Notes: generated by a model from the letters alone, not told the origin. A DNA stretch of 64,000 bases from Dryocosmus kuriphilus (GCA_038277395.1 CM076192.1:195675647-195739646); one strand, 5' to 3'; counted from the stretch's first letter, positions 10,700 through 22,290 are shown. Numbers and translations: made by a program.

Positions 10700-11640
10700 T
10701 ACGAGGTGTGATCAAAAAGTAAGGTGACTTTATGAATTTCGCAGTACGCGTACAGTCGATATTCGTTTTCTTTTTTTCTTATATTGGTACACTCGTCCCA
10801 ACACATATGTGCACAGCTTCAGCTATATAGCGTTTTTTGTTTGTTGTGAGAGGCATAAAGGTTAGAATTGTTTTGTGTGCTCGGCGATTTTCTGTTGTCG
10901 AAAAATACGGATGATGAAAGAATTTGTATCCAATTTTGTGTAAAAAATGGAATTAAGTGCTCCAAAATACTTGAAATGTTGACAGTGGCATACGGTGAGT
11001 GTACTCTGAGAAAAAAAGTGTTTATAAGTGGCACAAGCTCTTTCGGGAAGGCCGAGAAGATGTTAATGACGAAGCTCGCCTTGGACGTCCCAGCACGTCA
11101 GCAGCTGATGAAAGCGTTAAAGAAGTGAAGAAACTAGTGCTGACGAATCGTCGAATTACCATTAGAGAATTTCCTGATGATGTCGGCATCCCGTTTGGCT
11201 CGTGCCAAGCAAATCTAGTGGATATTTTGGGCATGAGACGTGTGTCAGCCAAGTTTGTTCCGAAACCACGATAATGCGCTAGCTCACGCTTCATTGCTTG
11301 TTCGTAATTTTTTGGTCAATAACAACACCATAATCATGCCTCAGCCACCGTATTCACCAGATTTTGCTCCCTGAGAATTTTTCCTGTTTCCAAGGCTGAA
11401 AAGACCCATGAAAGGACGGTGTTTTGTGACGATTGAGGAGATAAAGACCGCATCGCTGGAAGAGCTGAAGGCTATACCAGAAGTTGCTTATCAGAAATGC
11501 TTTGAGGATTGGAAGATCCGTTGGCACAAATGTATTATATCCGAGGGAGATTACTTTGAAGGGGATAACATCAATATTGTTGACTAAATAAATATATCTT
11601 GGTAAAAATAAAAAGTCAGCTTACTTTTTCATATATAATA
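10700..11640 (+). mobile_element. mariner element with internal deletion
   Basis: The left end reads ACGAGGTGTGATCAAAAAG then TAAGGTGACTTT (10701-10732); the reverse complement of the right end (11605-11632) reads TATGAAAAAGTAAGCTGAC, giving imperfect terminal inverted repeats. Both ends sit in TA-rich DNA, as expected for insertion at TA, although the exact TA duplication is hidden by flanking microsatellites. The length of about 930 bp is short of the usual 1.3 kb, because the middle of the transposase gene is missing. Confidence 0.85.
10868..11587 (+). pseudogene. mariner transposase, frameshifted and internally deleted
   Basis: The N-terminal helix-turn-helix region is split: the first frame carries RICIQFCVKNGIKCSKILEM (about 10919-10980), and after a frameshift in an A-run near 11009 the second carries YKWHKLFREGREDV, GRPSTS, NRRITIREF and GSCQANLVDILGMRRVSAKF. 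At about 11265 the frame jumps straight to HDNALAHASLLVRNFL and PPYSPDFAP, then FEDWKIRWHKCIISEGDYFEGD. The second and third Asp of the DD34D triad are therefore present, but the block with the first Asp is deleted. A stop follows the PDFAP motif. Non-functional. Confidence 0.88.
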
Positions 11641-11780
11641 TTATATATATAATAATATATATTATATAATATATTATATAATTATATTTATATAATAATT
11701 TATATATAAGTTTATAGAAAGAAAAATATAAATTTATATATAATAATATATATTTATATATTGTATATTATATTAAATAT

Positions 11781-11822
<42 letters not shown>
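11630..11822. repeat. TA-rich microsatellite
   Basis: Almost pure A/T with long TATATA runs directly right of the mariner. It may have served as the insertion target and expanded later. Confidence 0.9.
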
Positions 11823-11823
<1 letters not shown>

Positions 11824-12910
11824 TCTTTTATTTTTGCATTCTTAGTTTACATTTTTGAATCCTGATAAAGAATTTTCAAGAAAATAGTTAAATTTTCAAA
11901 TAAAAGGATTAATTATTAACCTAGAAAGATGAAACTTCAATAAAAAGTTAGTCGTTTACTTTTGAAATGAAAAACATCATTTTTCAACCAATGATGATTT
12001 TAAGAAGGATCGACGAATTTTGAAAAAAAAACACACACTTATATTTTGAAACAAAAATATTACATCGCAACCAAGAATGTAAGGGCTAAATTTCCAACTA
12101 AAACAAAAAAATCGAAAAAAAAACTGTAACAGCTAAATTTTCAAAAAAACAGGAATACTATTTTCGAACTAAAAATTTTTGAATTTTCAACAACATAGAA
12201 AAAGAACTTTAAAAAAATATTTGTTTTTTTATTAAAAAATTACATTTTCGAGCAAAAAAAATCATTCTCAATAAATATTAGTTATATTTTTGAAAGCAAA
12301 AAATTCTCAACCAAAAAGAACGAATCCCCATCCAAACCTGTAATAATTGACTTTTGAACCAAAAGATATTATCTTTAGCTAAAAATAGTCCAATTTTGAA
12401 AAATATAATTGGAATTTCAATCCAAGAATATTTTTTTTCCATACAACAGTAGCCTTTTTTTTGTAGGAATTCATTAATTTAGTCCATGTATGTAAAAGGC
12501 GAGAAAAAAAAAAAAAAGGGGGAAAAGGGGATGCTTTTTGAAAATAAAAGAGTTCCTTAGACATTGGCTCGAAATAGACAGAGAATTTTTATTCCCCACA
12601 CATATTAATAAAGAGTTTTAAAAAATGGCTAAAAGATAACAAAGGTTTTAACCTTGTGAGAACAAGAAACGTGGTCTCAAAAATTTCGGGGGGATTTGGA
12701 GTATACATGTAGGTTTCAAGGAAAGTAGATAAAGTACGCTCGTTTTATATTAGGAAAAATACTCTTTGCGCAACGATTTAATCTCTCAATTCCATCGCCT
12801 CGCCTGAATTTAGAAAATCATTTTTGTAAATAATGGGATGATGGTTAGTATACGTAGAAGTGACTGAAGCTCAAGGAATTTTTTACAAATTGGCACTTTG
12901 TATCAAACAA
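11823..12910. repeat. AT-rich interspersed TTTTCAACCAAAAA-type repeat field
   Basis: No gene is supported. Between about 11860 and 12420 the text recurs every 25-35 bp as variants of (A)ATTTTCAACCAAAAA on the plus strand. A segment at about 12640-12695 (GGTTTTAACCTTGTGAGAAC then AAGAAACGTGG) recurs in diverged form at about 14795-14850. The last 200 bp before 12912 are less repetitive and could hold the promoter of the small gene that follows. Confidence 0.6.
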
Positions 12911-12911
12911 A

Positions 12912-13263
12912 ATGAGAGTTTTTGTTTGTGTTCTGTTTCTCATATTTGTTGCATTTCTTGATTCTGTTGGTAAGTAGAATTTTCTATAATACGAAATCGA
13001 TCATATCTTTAAATATCTCACATCCAGGTCTTGCCCGTAATCAAAAATTGTTTTTCCGGAAAGCATATATTCCATTCAGATTTGCGTTTCGACTTGTGGA
13101 AAATAGACCATATTTTACTGTCATTACACTTGTTTCGTCTTGCTGCGAGGTTGCGTGTTTAAAGAAATACAATTTTATTAATTCATATAAAATACTTCGT
13201 TGTCCATTATCTTTTATCATTTTTCATTTTAAGAAATCTTTAAATCCAGACTTATTGCGTTAA
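12912..13263 (+). CDS. Putative small secreted peptide, two exons
   Basis: An ATG at 12912 in a good insect start context (CAAAATGA) opens MRVFVCVLFLIFVAFLDSV, a typical signal peptide. Exon 1 (12912-12969) ends at a GTAAGT donor; a 58-nt intron (12970-13027) ends in CTCACATCCAG; exon 2 (13028-13263) continues in frame to TAA. The product is 97 residues, about 77 after cleavage. The mature part is basic and has four cysteines in two clusters (SSCCEVAC and ILRC). A phase-1 intron right after the signal peptide is common in insect secreted, antimicrobial and venom peptide genes. No family is recognised, and a polyadenylation signal is not obvious. The gene is inferred from structure only. Confidence 0.5.
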
Positions 13264-16200
13264 ATCTCTATACGTGTATGCCACAACATTTTACTACAAT
13301 TTCAATTCAAGTCTTTCCTTCCGTTCTTTTTTATAGAAATATATTATTACTCTAATTTTTTGTAAAGACTTATATATATATTCCATTCAAATTAGTATTT
13401 CACTTTGAAATACTTACGCCATACGTTTCGATCCATGTTCGTGTTTAGTTTTACTGCTTGTTAACAAAATATCTCCGGTATAAAAATCATTTTTTTGCTT
13501 GGAAATTCAACTATTTGGCTAAAAATACACTTTTTCTAAAATTCATATTCTTTGTGCAAAAATTTAACTAGTTTGGTAAATATTGTTCTTTTTCCGTTAT
13601 ATATTAAACTGTTGCATTAAAAAAATATTCTTCCTTTTTGAGAATGTGATAATACATGATTATAAATCAATTTATTTGTTTTAATGTATGATTTCTTATA
13701 AAAATTTTAAATATTAATGTTGAAAGTTCAAACATTTTTAAAAAATCAATGCTATTTTTCAAAATTTAATAAACCCATTCATAAATTTACCATGTTTTGT
13801 AACTCCAAAATTTTATTAACAAATATTTGTTGTTCAAAAATGATGTTCTCTGGTTAAAATCAACAGTTTGGCTAAAAATAAACCATTTTCTTTCAATTCA
13901 TATTCCTTGTGTAGGAATTGAAATATTTTATTAAAAATTGGTCTTTTTCGGGTCAATATTAAAATGTTCCATTAAAAAATTTCATGAATTCCATTTAATG
14001 TTTTCATTTTTGGTCATTAATTCTATACGTTTCTTGGTTCAAAATTTAGCATAAGTATTCGGCTGAAGTTTTTTAACTTTCAGTTAAAAATTCAACTATT
14101 ATATTTTTTTGGCGATTTCATTGTTCTCGGTTAAAAATTGAATGATTAAGTGGAAAATGCATACCTTATGTTTAAAAATTAATTTATTATATTTTTGTTC
14201 AGTGTTATATTAAGTTTCATTCACTACTTTTTACATGTTTTCATAAAAAGTGTAACTCTTTGGTGACACTCAACTGACATGACACAAAATAAACGTCTTC
14301 CGCAAATCCAAAGCAGAAGTATGCTTTTTTGTGGTTAGATTATCAAAAAACGGATTCAGAATTCTCTAACACAACATAAAATTATTGAGGCATGCACGTT
14401 TTTCTAAAATAATTGCATATTTTGGTTATAAATTGAATTAAAGTTATTCATTAAATTTCTTTAAAAAGTCGTGAAAATCCTGGAAATGTCTTAAAATCGT
14501 TTGAAATATTTGTGCCAAAGCTAAAAATTTAATCAGCAAGCACAATTGTATAACACATTTTTAACTTTACTGAAATAATATGAAAACATGTTTCGAAACT
14601 TCTAATTAGACAAATTCACCTCCACCAATTTCGAGTGTTTTCAAGTCATTGCTTCATAACCGAAGAATAAGAATTACTAACACAACCTATTTACTTTACA
14701 TTATTCACTTCTATTTAACGTGATGAACGAAGACTGAACGAAAATTTGTAAATAATAATGTACTTAAATGTAATTGTGAAATATCAAAATCTAAAAGTTT
14801 TAAACGTTGTCAGAACAAGAAATTTGGCCACAAAAATATTAGGGAGATATCTTTCTTTGAAACTGTGACTTTCTTGTAAAAATTTAATATTTCTTTTGAA
14901 ATTTAATTTTTGTTTGTCGAAAATTCAACTGTTTTTTATATAAAATTGATGTTTTCATATAAATTTTAGCTGTTCCATCTTTGGTTCAGCATTAACATTT
15001 CTTACTTTGACATTTAACTATTTCTTTTTTTGAAACTGAAGGGTTTTGCATATTTGAAATCTTCGTACAAAAATAACACCTTAAAGAATAAATGAGTTTC
15101 CGATCAAAAATATTGATAATTTCAACAAGAAAAAAGATTAATTTTCAACGGAATACTTTCATTTTTGACTGAAAAAAAAAACGTGTTTTATACATTAGTT
15201 GAATATTTAAACAACAAAGAAATAATTTTCGACCAAAAATATAACAATCGAGTTTTCAACCAAATGTGATTAATTATGAGTAAAATCGTTGAAGCTTCAA
15301 TCGAAAAAGATGAGCTCTTAAAACCAAAAAGGCAGTAGTTTAATTTTGAACCGAAGGTAAAGAAAATTCGACCATGAACAGGACAGCTAAGTTTTGAAAA
15401 AAAAGATTAATTTTGATTATAAAATAGTCGAATTTTCGACCAAAAGGAAAATGATTGTTAATGGAATAGTTTAATTTTTAGTGGACACAGGCGAATTTTT
15501 AAGAAAATAAATTAATTGTTAATTTTAAATGTATTAATTCTCCAAACAAACAACAAAATAGTTGCATTTAAACAAAAGAATATTATTTTTTAACCAAAAA
15601 TATTTCAGGTATCATGTTATCAATCAAAGTAAAGGTATTTTAAAAAATTTGGCTTCCCAAAATGTCCACAAAAAATTCAAATTTGAAATTTCAACCAAAA
15701 TATCTGATTGTTTAATTTTAAAAAATTAAAGTATCAAAAAAAAAGGTGAACGTAATTAAGAAATAGTTATATTTTTGATAAAATAAAGAATTTTCATCTA
15801 TGTTTTTCAAATCATTTCAACTAATTTTTGACTAAAAGAAAACCAATTTTGAACAAAACAGTAGATTCTTCTACTAAAAAAATGAATTCTCAAATAAAAT
15901 CGTTAGAATTGACTTGAACCAAAAAAATTATCTCTAAAAAAGTAGTTGAACTACGAACCAAAAAAAGAAATTTCCACTAAGCCAATTGAACTGGTTGAAA
16001 ATAAGGTTCTTACATTTTTTTGAAAAATGATTTTTTTTTGTTTGAATGTTCAACTAATTTGTTAAAAATTTGTCTTTTTTCGTTAAAAATCAAACTATTT
16101 CGTTGAAGATAAACTTCTTCTTGTTGAAAATATAAATATTTTTGACTGAAAATTGATTTATCTTTTTACATGTTTTTTTTTATGGAGAATTCAAATATAT

Positions 16201-17266
16201 TGTTTGAAAGTTAATTTTTTTGTTCAAAATTAATCTTTGGTTAGTTAGAAGTTACTTTAAATTAGTTGAAAAACTTACTTGAAAATTATTTTTCTTTGGA
16301 AATATAACTGTTTTTTAATTATGTCACTTTTTTGTTGATACTTTAAGTTTTTTTATTAAAAATTCAAATACTTCACTTGAAATTTCAGCTGTTACATTTT
16401 TTGCGCAAAAGTCAGAAATTCAACTATTTTTTCCAAATTCGTCTTTCTAGTTTTTTCTTTCAGTTTTGATTCAATTAATTTTGTTTGGAAATTAATTCTG
16501 TTTTTGAGTACCTAACTATAACATTTTTGGTTAACAATTTAATTATTGTGTCAAAAATGAAACGTTTCGATTTATCTTAAAAATGTTAAAAGATTGAAGT
16601 GGAATTAATTATTTTTGAAACTTGAAAACTGATATAAACTTAGAAATTGCAAGCGTTGGACTTGAAATTTCTTCAGTTTTCACCGAAGAAACAAAACACT
16701 TGCTGTTTTTACTTTTCACTTCAAGCTTTCTTTGAAAAGCACCCTATTTTGGCGGCCACTGACAAGTATTATAAACGAATACTAGAATTTGACATTCCAA
16801 GTTGCGTAAAGCTGTGTTTCTTCACACATTTTATCTTTAACAACAATATCTAATTATTACTTATGTATTCTTCTTGTTGTCGTTATAAACTTTTGTTTTT
16901 ATAACAATAATATTTCTTCACTTTTAAGAATATTTCTTTGCTGACTTTGTTATTGGCTGAATTGTTGCAGTTTCATCAAAATGATTTATCTTTCAAGCAA
17001 AAATATTTCAATTTTCAAAAAAATAGTTCTGTTTTCAAGAAAAAGAAGCTGAGGTAAACGTACAAGTTTGTGGACATATAAGCTATTCGGGACTGATAGA
17101 TCGGGAATAAAATAAATTTAATGCGTCTTAGAGATGTAAAATGAATTTTCGTGTGATGCGTGATCATTGACGTTGTGAAAAATACTTTCAAATGCTTCAT
17201 TGAAGGCTTCTATTATTTAATATGATTTTTTTTCTCAAATAGTGTCGCTTCACCAGTTTGTGAATA
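13264..17266. repeat. Long AT-rich repeat field with orientation-switching ATTCAAC motifs
   Basis: About 4 kb of very AT-rich sequence without a supported gene. Blocks at about 13480-14240, 14880-15000 and 16020-16590 carry TTGGTTAAAAATTCAAC-type text; blocks at about 15060-15990 carry the opposite orientation (TTTTCAACCAAAAATA). Spacing between motif copies is roughly 25-40 bp. A 68-codon frame at 16647-16853 is not supported as a gene. Confidence 0.6.
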
Positions 17267-17432
17267 GGTAGGGAGATAATGAAAGGGGGTTTCTTAACAC
17301 AGAATATAGATGTTTATTAATTGTAACTTTTACATTCTTACGGTCCAACGGTCGCAGACCAACTAGCTCCTCTCGCTCCCTCCCACTAGCTGCGCCCTCT
17401 GTAGCTAGTTTAAGAACAACTTTACCCTCACA
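17267..17432 (-). repeat. gypsy-2 3' LTR
   Basis: Aligns with the LTR at 24755-24918: both contain GTAGGGAGATAATGAAAGGG near one end, a shared ATGTTTATTAATTGTAACTT core and TTACCCTCACA at the other. On the minus strand the LTR runs TGTGAGGG to CCCTACA. This copy has mutated the outermost bases at its left end. The short flanks do not give a clear target-site duplication. Confidence 0.85.
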
Positions 17433-17905
17433 GTTCGGCCACCATGCACAAAGTTCGACCCGAAATTACCACTAATAATGTTCGTAATTACATTTATTCG
17501 AAAAGGTCGACGATGCATTAGTCTTTATTATAGGATACAGAGGGATTTACTCAGCCTTATGATTATCAGAACGCCAGGGTTTCAGATGGCAAGCTTCCCA
17601 AGTACCGGTATAGTGTTTCTGCGTGACTTGGAAATTCTCTACGCCTATTAGGACATACCGATCATTTCGCAAAGCTTTAATGATTTCACAAGAATCCTTG
17701 GACTTAGGAATAATCTTTTGCGGAATACCAGGCGTACAGTCTACGTTCTTAATTTTAATATAGTCGCTACTTTTATATTTCTCTGGTTCTTTTCGCTCTT
17801 TATCGAATTATTGTTTATTATACTGCAGAGCCTTGATAATTTTTTCTTCAGCATCGGCTCTCAGCTTTTCGACATTACAGGTCTCGTTCTCTAGTCAAGT
17901 TTGTT

Positions 17906-18764
17906 CTATATATTCAGCCAAACATCAGTTATTTTTCCGCTTTGATTAATCCTAAAAAGAAGTTTACGGGTAGTTTCTCCCGCTGATTTATGGAATGCGT
18001 TATTCAGAGCAAACTCAACTTCTGGTACTACTTTATACCAGTGTCTTTTACAAAAAGAATCTGGTAGTTTGGCGAACATTGGTCCTAAGTCGCGATTATT
18101 TCGTTCCACTTGGTTGTTTGCCTTTGGAGACTGCGTAGCGACTCCGATATATTAAATGTTATTTTCGGAAAGGGGAGATTCAAATTTCTGGGAAATAAAA
18201 CGCGAACTGCGATTAGATACAGTAAATTTTGGCCTACTGTAATTTCTAAAATGTACATCTATCGCGTTTATCGCCTCTTTAGTGTCAGTCGCTTTGACCG
18301 GGTATAGTTTCACGAATTTGGTGAAACCATCGGTTACTAGAAGTACATGTTGCTTTGCCGAAAGTCTTTTGTCTATCGGTCCATAATGATCGATGTAGAA
18401 CGTAGAGAAGAGAATTTTCTCTTTTGGAGTATGGTTGAGAAACCCCTCCTTTTTACCTGTGATGGGAGAAAAAGCAATACATTTCAAGCAATTGGAAATG
18501 TAAAACTTAATTTTGTTGCGAAGATATGGGAACCAATAGTTCCTTAGTATCGCTTCCGCGGTTTCCTGTGGTCATGTGCCCTAATTCATCGTGGCACTTG
18601 TGGATCACATGCTCCTCGTTCCACACTGGGACACAAATCAAGAAGTCGTCACCTCGTTTTCGGTACAAGATACCATTTCTCATTTCGTAGAATTTGTTTT
18701 CTGTGATTTCTAGCTTATGACGCAGCTCACAAATCATAGGATCGTAATTTTGACTTACAAACAT
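17906..18764 (-). pseudogene. Integrase (gypsy-2)
   Basis: Three minus-strand frames carry an integrase in order. 18764-18507 has the zinc-binding domain (HKCHDELGHMTTGN). 18487-18152 has the core with the first Asp in IDHYGPID and DGFTKFVKLYPVKATD; the second catalytic position lies in TVSNRSSRF, with Asn where Asp is expected. 18109-17906 carries the third-motif region (MERNNRDLGPMF) with Glu present and the conserved VVPEVEFALNN segment. Frameshifts separate the three, and the 473 bp from here to the LTR hold a degraded tail. Confidence 0.82.
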
Positions 18765-19217
18765 GGAATGAAACTGAAACCAAAGCCATAACCGTAACCG
18801 TTTAAAATCGTTTCATTTCTCTGAACTGAAACCGAAACCGTTATTTTCACCTGTAAAAGAACGAAACCGAAACCGATGTAAACACCGGAACCGGTTCAAT
18901 CGGTTCCAAAAAAATTTTCTGCTGATTATTGATAAATAGGAATCTATTATGTTAAAATTTGAACTTGACTAGAATTTAAGTATATGTTGTGAGGCAATGC
19001 TAGCAATCCAAAGGATATTACTATTTACTAATTAATTATTTTTATGTGCGGTTCTCAAACATATTTTGAGCACTTTTCAGCAAAACCGTAACCGGAAAGG
19101 AACCGAAACTGAGAACCGAATGAATGTTAGGGAACGAAACGGGAACACATACCAAAACACCTGCTAAAATAAAAAACGAAACCGGAACGTTTTTTTTTTA
19201 TTCAATTTCATTCCCTG
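18762..19217. mobile_element. hAT-type MITE, 456 bp, inside gypsy-2 pol
   Basis: The left end (18762-18778) reads CATGGAATGAAACTGAA; the reverse complement of the right end (19201-19217) reads CAGGGAATGAAATTGAA, 15 of 17 identical. Flanking octamers CTTACAAA (18754-18761) and CTTACACC (19218-19225) match in 6 of 8 bases, fitting the 8-bp target duplication and CAGGG-type ends of hAT elements. The interior is rich in AACCGAAACCG-like text and has no ORF. Removing it rejoins the two flanking halves of gypsy-2 pol. Confidence 0.75.
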
Positions 19218-20470
19218 CTTACACCCATGTTCGTTTCTAAAGAATTTTCCTCCACAGTCATTATTTTTCGACTAAGCGCATCCACGTGTAACATTTTATC
19301 GGCAGGCCTATCTTCTATAGTTTTGTCGCAGTTCTCTAACCATAAAGACCATCTCGCAATTCTAGGGTTAGTTAGTTAGTTTCTAAGGTTAGCTTCAAGG
19401 AGTTACAGTCCGCTAAGGTTTTGAATTTGATACCCTACAAGTAAACTCGGAAGTGTCGAAGGGCGTAAATGTTTGCCAGTGTTTCCAATTCAAAACTATG
19501 GTAGTTGCTTTCTACGTCGGAAGTTTTTTAGAAAAATCACAATGTAATTCTGTTTCACTATTTGGATTGTAGATGCTAAGAACTGGAGCAGATATCAATT
19601 TTTTCTTAAGTGTTTCAAACGCTTCAAATTCCCATTTGGTAAATTTAAATGGGACGTAGTATGTCGTAACGCAGTTTTGCGATAATCGACAATCCCTCGA
19701 TGAACTTGCGGAAATAAGAACAGAGACCTAAGAATGTCTGAACGTCGTGAATGTTTTGCGGTAACGAGAAATGGTTGACGGCTTCTGCACCTCGAATAGT
19801 TTTTTTTTCCGAAACCTTGTATCCGAGGTATTTTGTCTCTGTCTAGAAAAAATTGCTTTTAACAATTCTGAGTTCTCACTTCTTTTCGACCAGTAGAGAA
19901 AGAACACAAGCAACGGGTTCCGAAATGTTATCCTGAAGCTTCGAAGGATATGAACAGATCATCCAGATAGACGACTACTTCTCTGTTTTTTAGTAATTCT
20001 GCAAATACCGTGCTAATAAAATATTGAAATTTACCTGGAGCTACTTTAAGAACAAAAGGGATCATAAGATATTCTTTTATTCGAAACGGAATTATAAAAT
20101 CAGTGAATTAAATAGAATCTTCCGCAATTGGTGCGTGGTGGAAACCATCTTTAAGGTCGAGAAGTGTGAAGCATTTTTTGTCCCGAAGTTTGTCTATCTG
20201 GCCTTCGACTAGCGGATGGGTATAAATTGTCTTGTAAGGTTATTTTATTCAAGGTACGATAATGGACACATAACCTAGTTTCCTCGATTTCCATGTATGT
20301 TGAAGCTATTGGCGAAGCATAAGGCTATTCGCTCGGGTGAATAATGACCCTTTCTGACAATGAATCAAGAATTTCTTGTAGTCTTTCCTTCTCCGCAAAT
20401 GACAACCTTCTACGATTGTAATGAAAAGGCCAGTGGTTAGTGAATTTTAGTGACAACTCTGTTTTCAACT
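19218..20470 (-). pseudogene. Reverse transcriptase and RNase H (gypsy-2)
   Basis: On the minus strand, 20470-20280 encodes the RT entry segment (RRRLSFAEKERLQEILDSLS, then IHPSE, a stop, PYASPI). About 20260-20040 carries LRDKKCFTLLDLKDGFHHAP and IIPFRIKEYLMIPF. The catalytic box appears as VVVYLDDLFISFE at about 19990-19950. Connection and RNase H remnants run down to 19230. Multiple frameshifts and stops break the frame, so no long ORF survives. Confidence 0.75.
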
Positions 20471-20548
20471 TAGGCCCGTGCGTAAATCTGGAAGAGGGGT
20501 TGGCGAGGCATTAGCCAGTTGACCCTATCTCTAGTGTGGTACTGACTA

Positions 20549-22290
20549 GAAAAACTGGCCAGAGCCTTACAAGGGTGTAACGCTTCGGCACACTAATTCC
20601 CTAAGTAGGGAAAACTCCTCCGTGCCTTGCCAGTTTTTCTATGGAATACCTTTTATCTAAAAAATTATAATAATGGGTTTAAAAATATAAATGAAAAATA
20701 CTATTTTTTTAAAAGAGCTTTCTATTATTTTTTCGGTAAATCTTTCCGTCCTCCGCCCCACTCTTTAACATTTGCTAAGACAATACCAATTCCTTCCAAA
20801 ACTGCCTTTTATGAGATGCACGTTTTTGTCTTCTCATTGAAATGTGCTTGAATAACTGCATTTGAAATAATTAAAGTGTATGTAAATTATAACAAATGAA
20901 TTTAGTAGAAGGCGAAAGATTTACCCGTTTGTGTGAAGGGAAACCAGAGCAACCAGAGTAACGATACTGAGCAATCGTCCATGTCTAATACCTTTTTCGA
21001 ACGACGTCTCTTTGGAGGAGGCATTTGGAAGACATCTATTGATACTTTTCTGAACTACACCCCACGGAAGATCACCTGATTGGTGGCTCAGAAAGGAGGA
21101 ACTCTTTTACTTGCAGCGAGACCCCTCCAACCCGACCTCACAGATTTTGATAATTTTGTATGTTGTAGTACTTCATGAAATAAGAGATACATATTTTTTT
21201 TATGTGCCGACAACTACTTTTAAGGGGTGAAAACGACCCCTAACATTTACCGTTAAAATCATTTTTTTGATATATCTCGGTATCTAATGGATATTTTTGA
21301 ATAAACCCAAGTAGAAGACATTTATCGTAAGAATCACGAGGTATTAGGTATGCTTATGAACCAAGGTGTGGCAACCCTTATCTTATATCTTTTAAAAACT
21401 ACATTCCTTATGTATTGTATATTATTTTATACTCACTCCCTTTTACCGGTTTTGAGAGCCTTACAGAACAATTCCAAACAAATTTTACAACTTCCCTAGT
21501 CTCTCAAAATCGCCCAGTGACCACTAAGTAACATGCCCCTCGATATGAAGCATCTTCGCCGAAAGATCACTGGCCTCTTTATGAGGGGACCTACAGTTTA
21601 ACGTGGGATCCGAACGACGAGAGCCTCGGTAGAGGTACATAGAAAATTCCATTGGTACTCGGCTCAGCAATAGAACCCCGGACATCTTGCTTAGAAGGCC
21701 GACGCGCTACCACCTGAGCCACCGAGGCTTATAACTACATTCCCTACGAATACTTTATCATGAAAATCAGGGCATTAAATCAAAAAATTAAGAAAACCAG
21801 TTCTGTTTACAATATCCAATATTTGACTTTACATGTTTCAGGATTCTTTAAATAACCGCCACCCAAGTACTGATAAATACCCCTTAAAGTGATGGACCGC
21901 ATGTAAATAGGGAAAAATAAATTTTTTTTCTTAAGATTTATTCCACGTGTAAACAGAATGTGATTTATCACGAACACTAAATATATATATATACACTGCC
22001 ACGATGCGAGCGCTACGCAAGGGCGGCGAAATTATTTTCGACCGGACATGTGCGGTAAAACCAAGGTATCTGAAAAATACCCGACTTGGGGTTATGGCCG
22101 TAAACACTTTTCAAAATCTACTAATTGAAAATAATGTTAGAATTTTTATCGGGATGTTATTTAATTATTTGGAAAATGGCAACAATGACGTCAAACATTG
22201 TAAGTAATCACATACGGACTCACTATACTGCCCGATTAGTTCCCTATTATAATTTTGTTCATTTTATTCAAAATAGAAAAACTGGCAAGG
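20549..22290. mobile_element. Insertion in gypsy-2 with AGAAAAACTGGC inverted repeats, type unknown
   Basis: The segment separates gypsy-2 protease from RT. A perfect 18-bp inverted repeat bounds most of it: CCTTGCCAGTTTTTCTAT at 20625-20642 and ATAGAAAAACTGGCAAGG at 22273-22290. A third AGAAAAACTGGC copy at 20549-20560 makes an extra hairpin with 20625-20642. The interior has no recognisable coding, but holds a tRNA-derived SINE-like unit (21622-21730). No TSD was identified. The duplication breakpoint (21248) falls inside it, so only its right half is repeated at about 39701-40743. Confidence 0.5.
21622..21730 (-). repeat. tRNA-derived SINE-like unit (copy 1)
   Basis: The minus strand from 21728 to 21653 folds like a decayed tRNA: acceptor GCCTCGG, a D-arm/A-box TGGCTCAGGTGG, an anticodon arm whose loop CTTCTAA would give UCU (Arg), a T-arm/B-box-like GGTTCTATTGC, and GAGTA then CCA. 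The anticodon and T stems carry mismatches, so this is not a functional tRNA gene. An AGCCTCGGT copy at 21622-21630 pairs with ACCGAGGCT at 21721-21729. The 3' end of any SINE body is not defined. Confidence 0.6.

Noticed and set aside
16647..16853. 68-codon plus-strand frame with two cysteines, considered as an exon of a second secreted peptide
   Set aside because: No signal peptide, no clear donor/acceptor pairing, no similarity to the 12912 gene strong enough to claim.
11823..17260. CRISPR-like array (short repeats with spacers)
   Set aside because: Motifs are degenerate, spacing irregular, strand switches and the setting is eukaryotic.
21653..21728. Functional tRNA-Arg gene on the minus strand
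   Set aside because: D, anticodon and T stems carry mismatches and the acceptor pairs at only five positions; CCA is encoded, pointing to a retroposed SINE or pseudogene.
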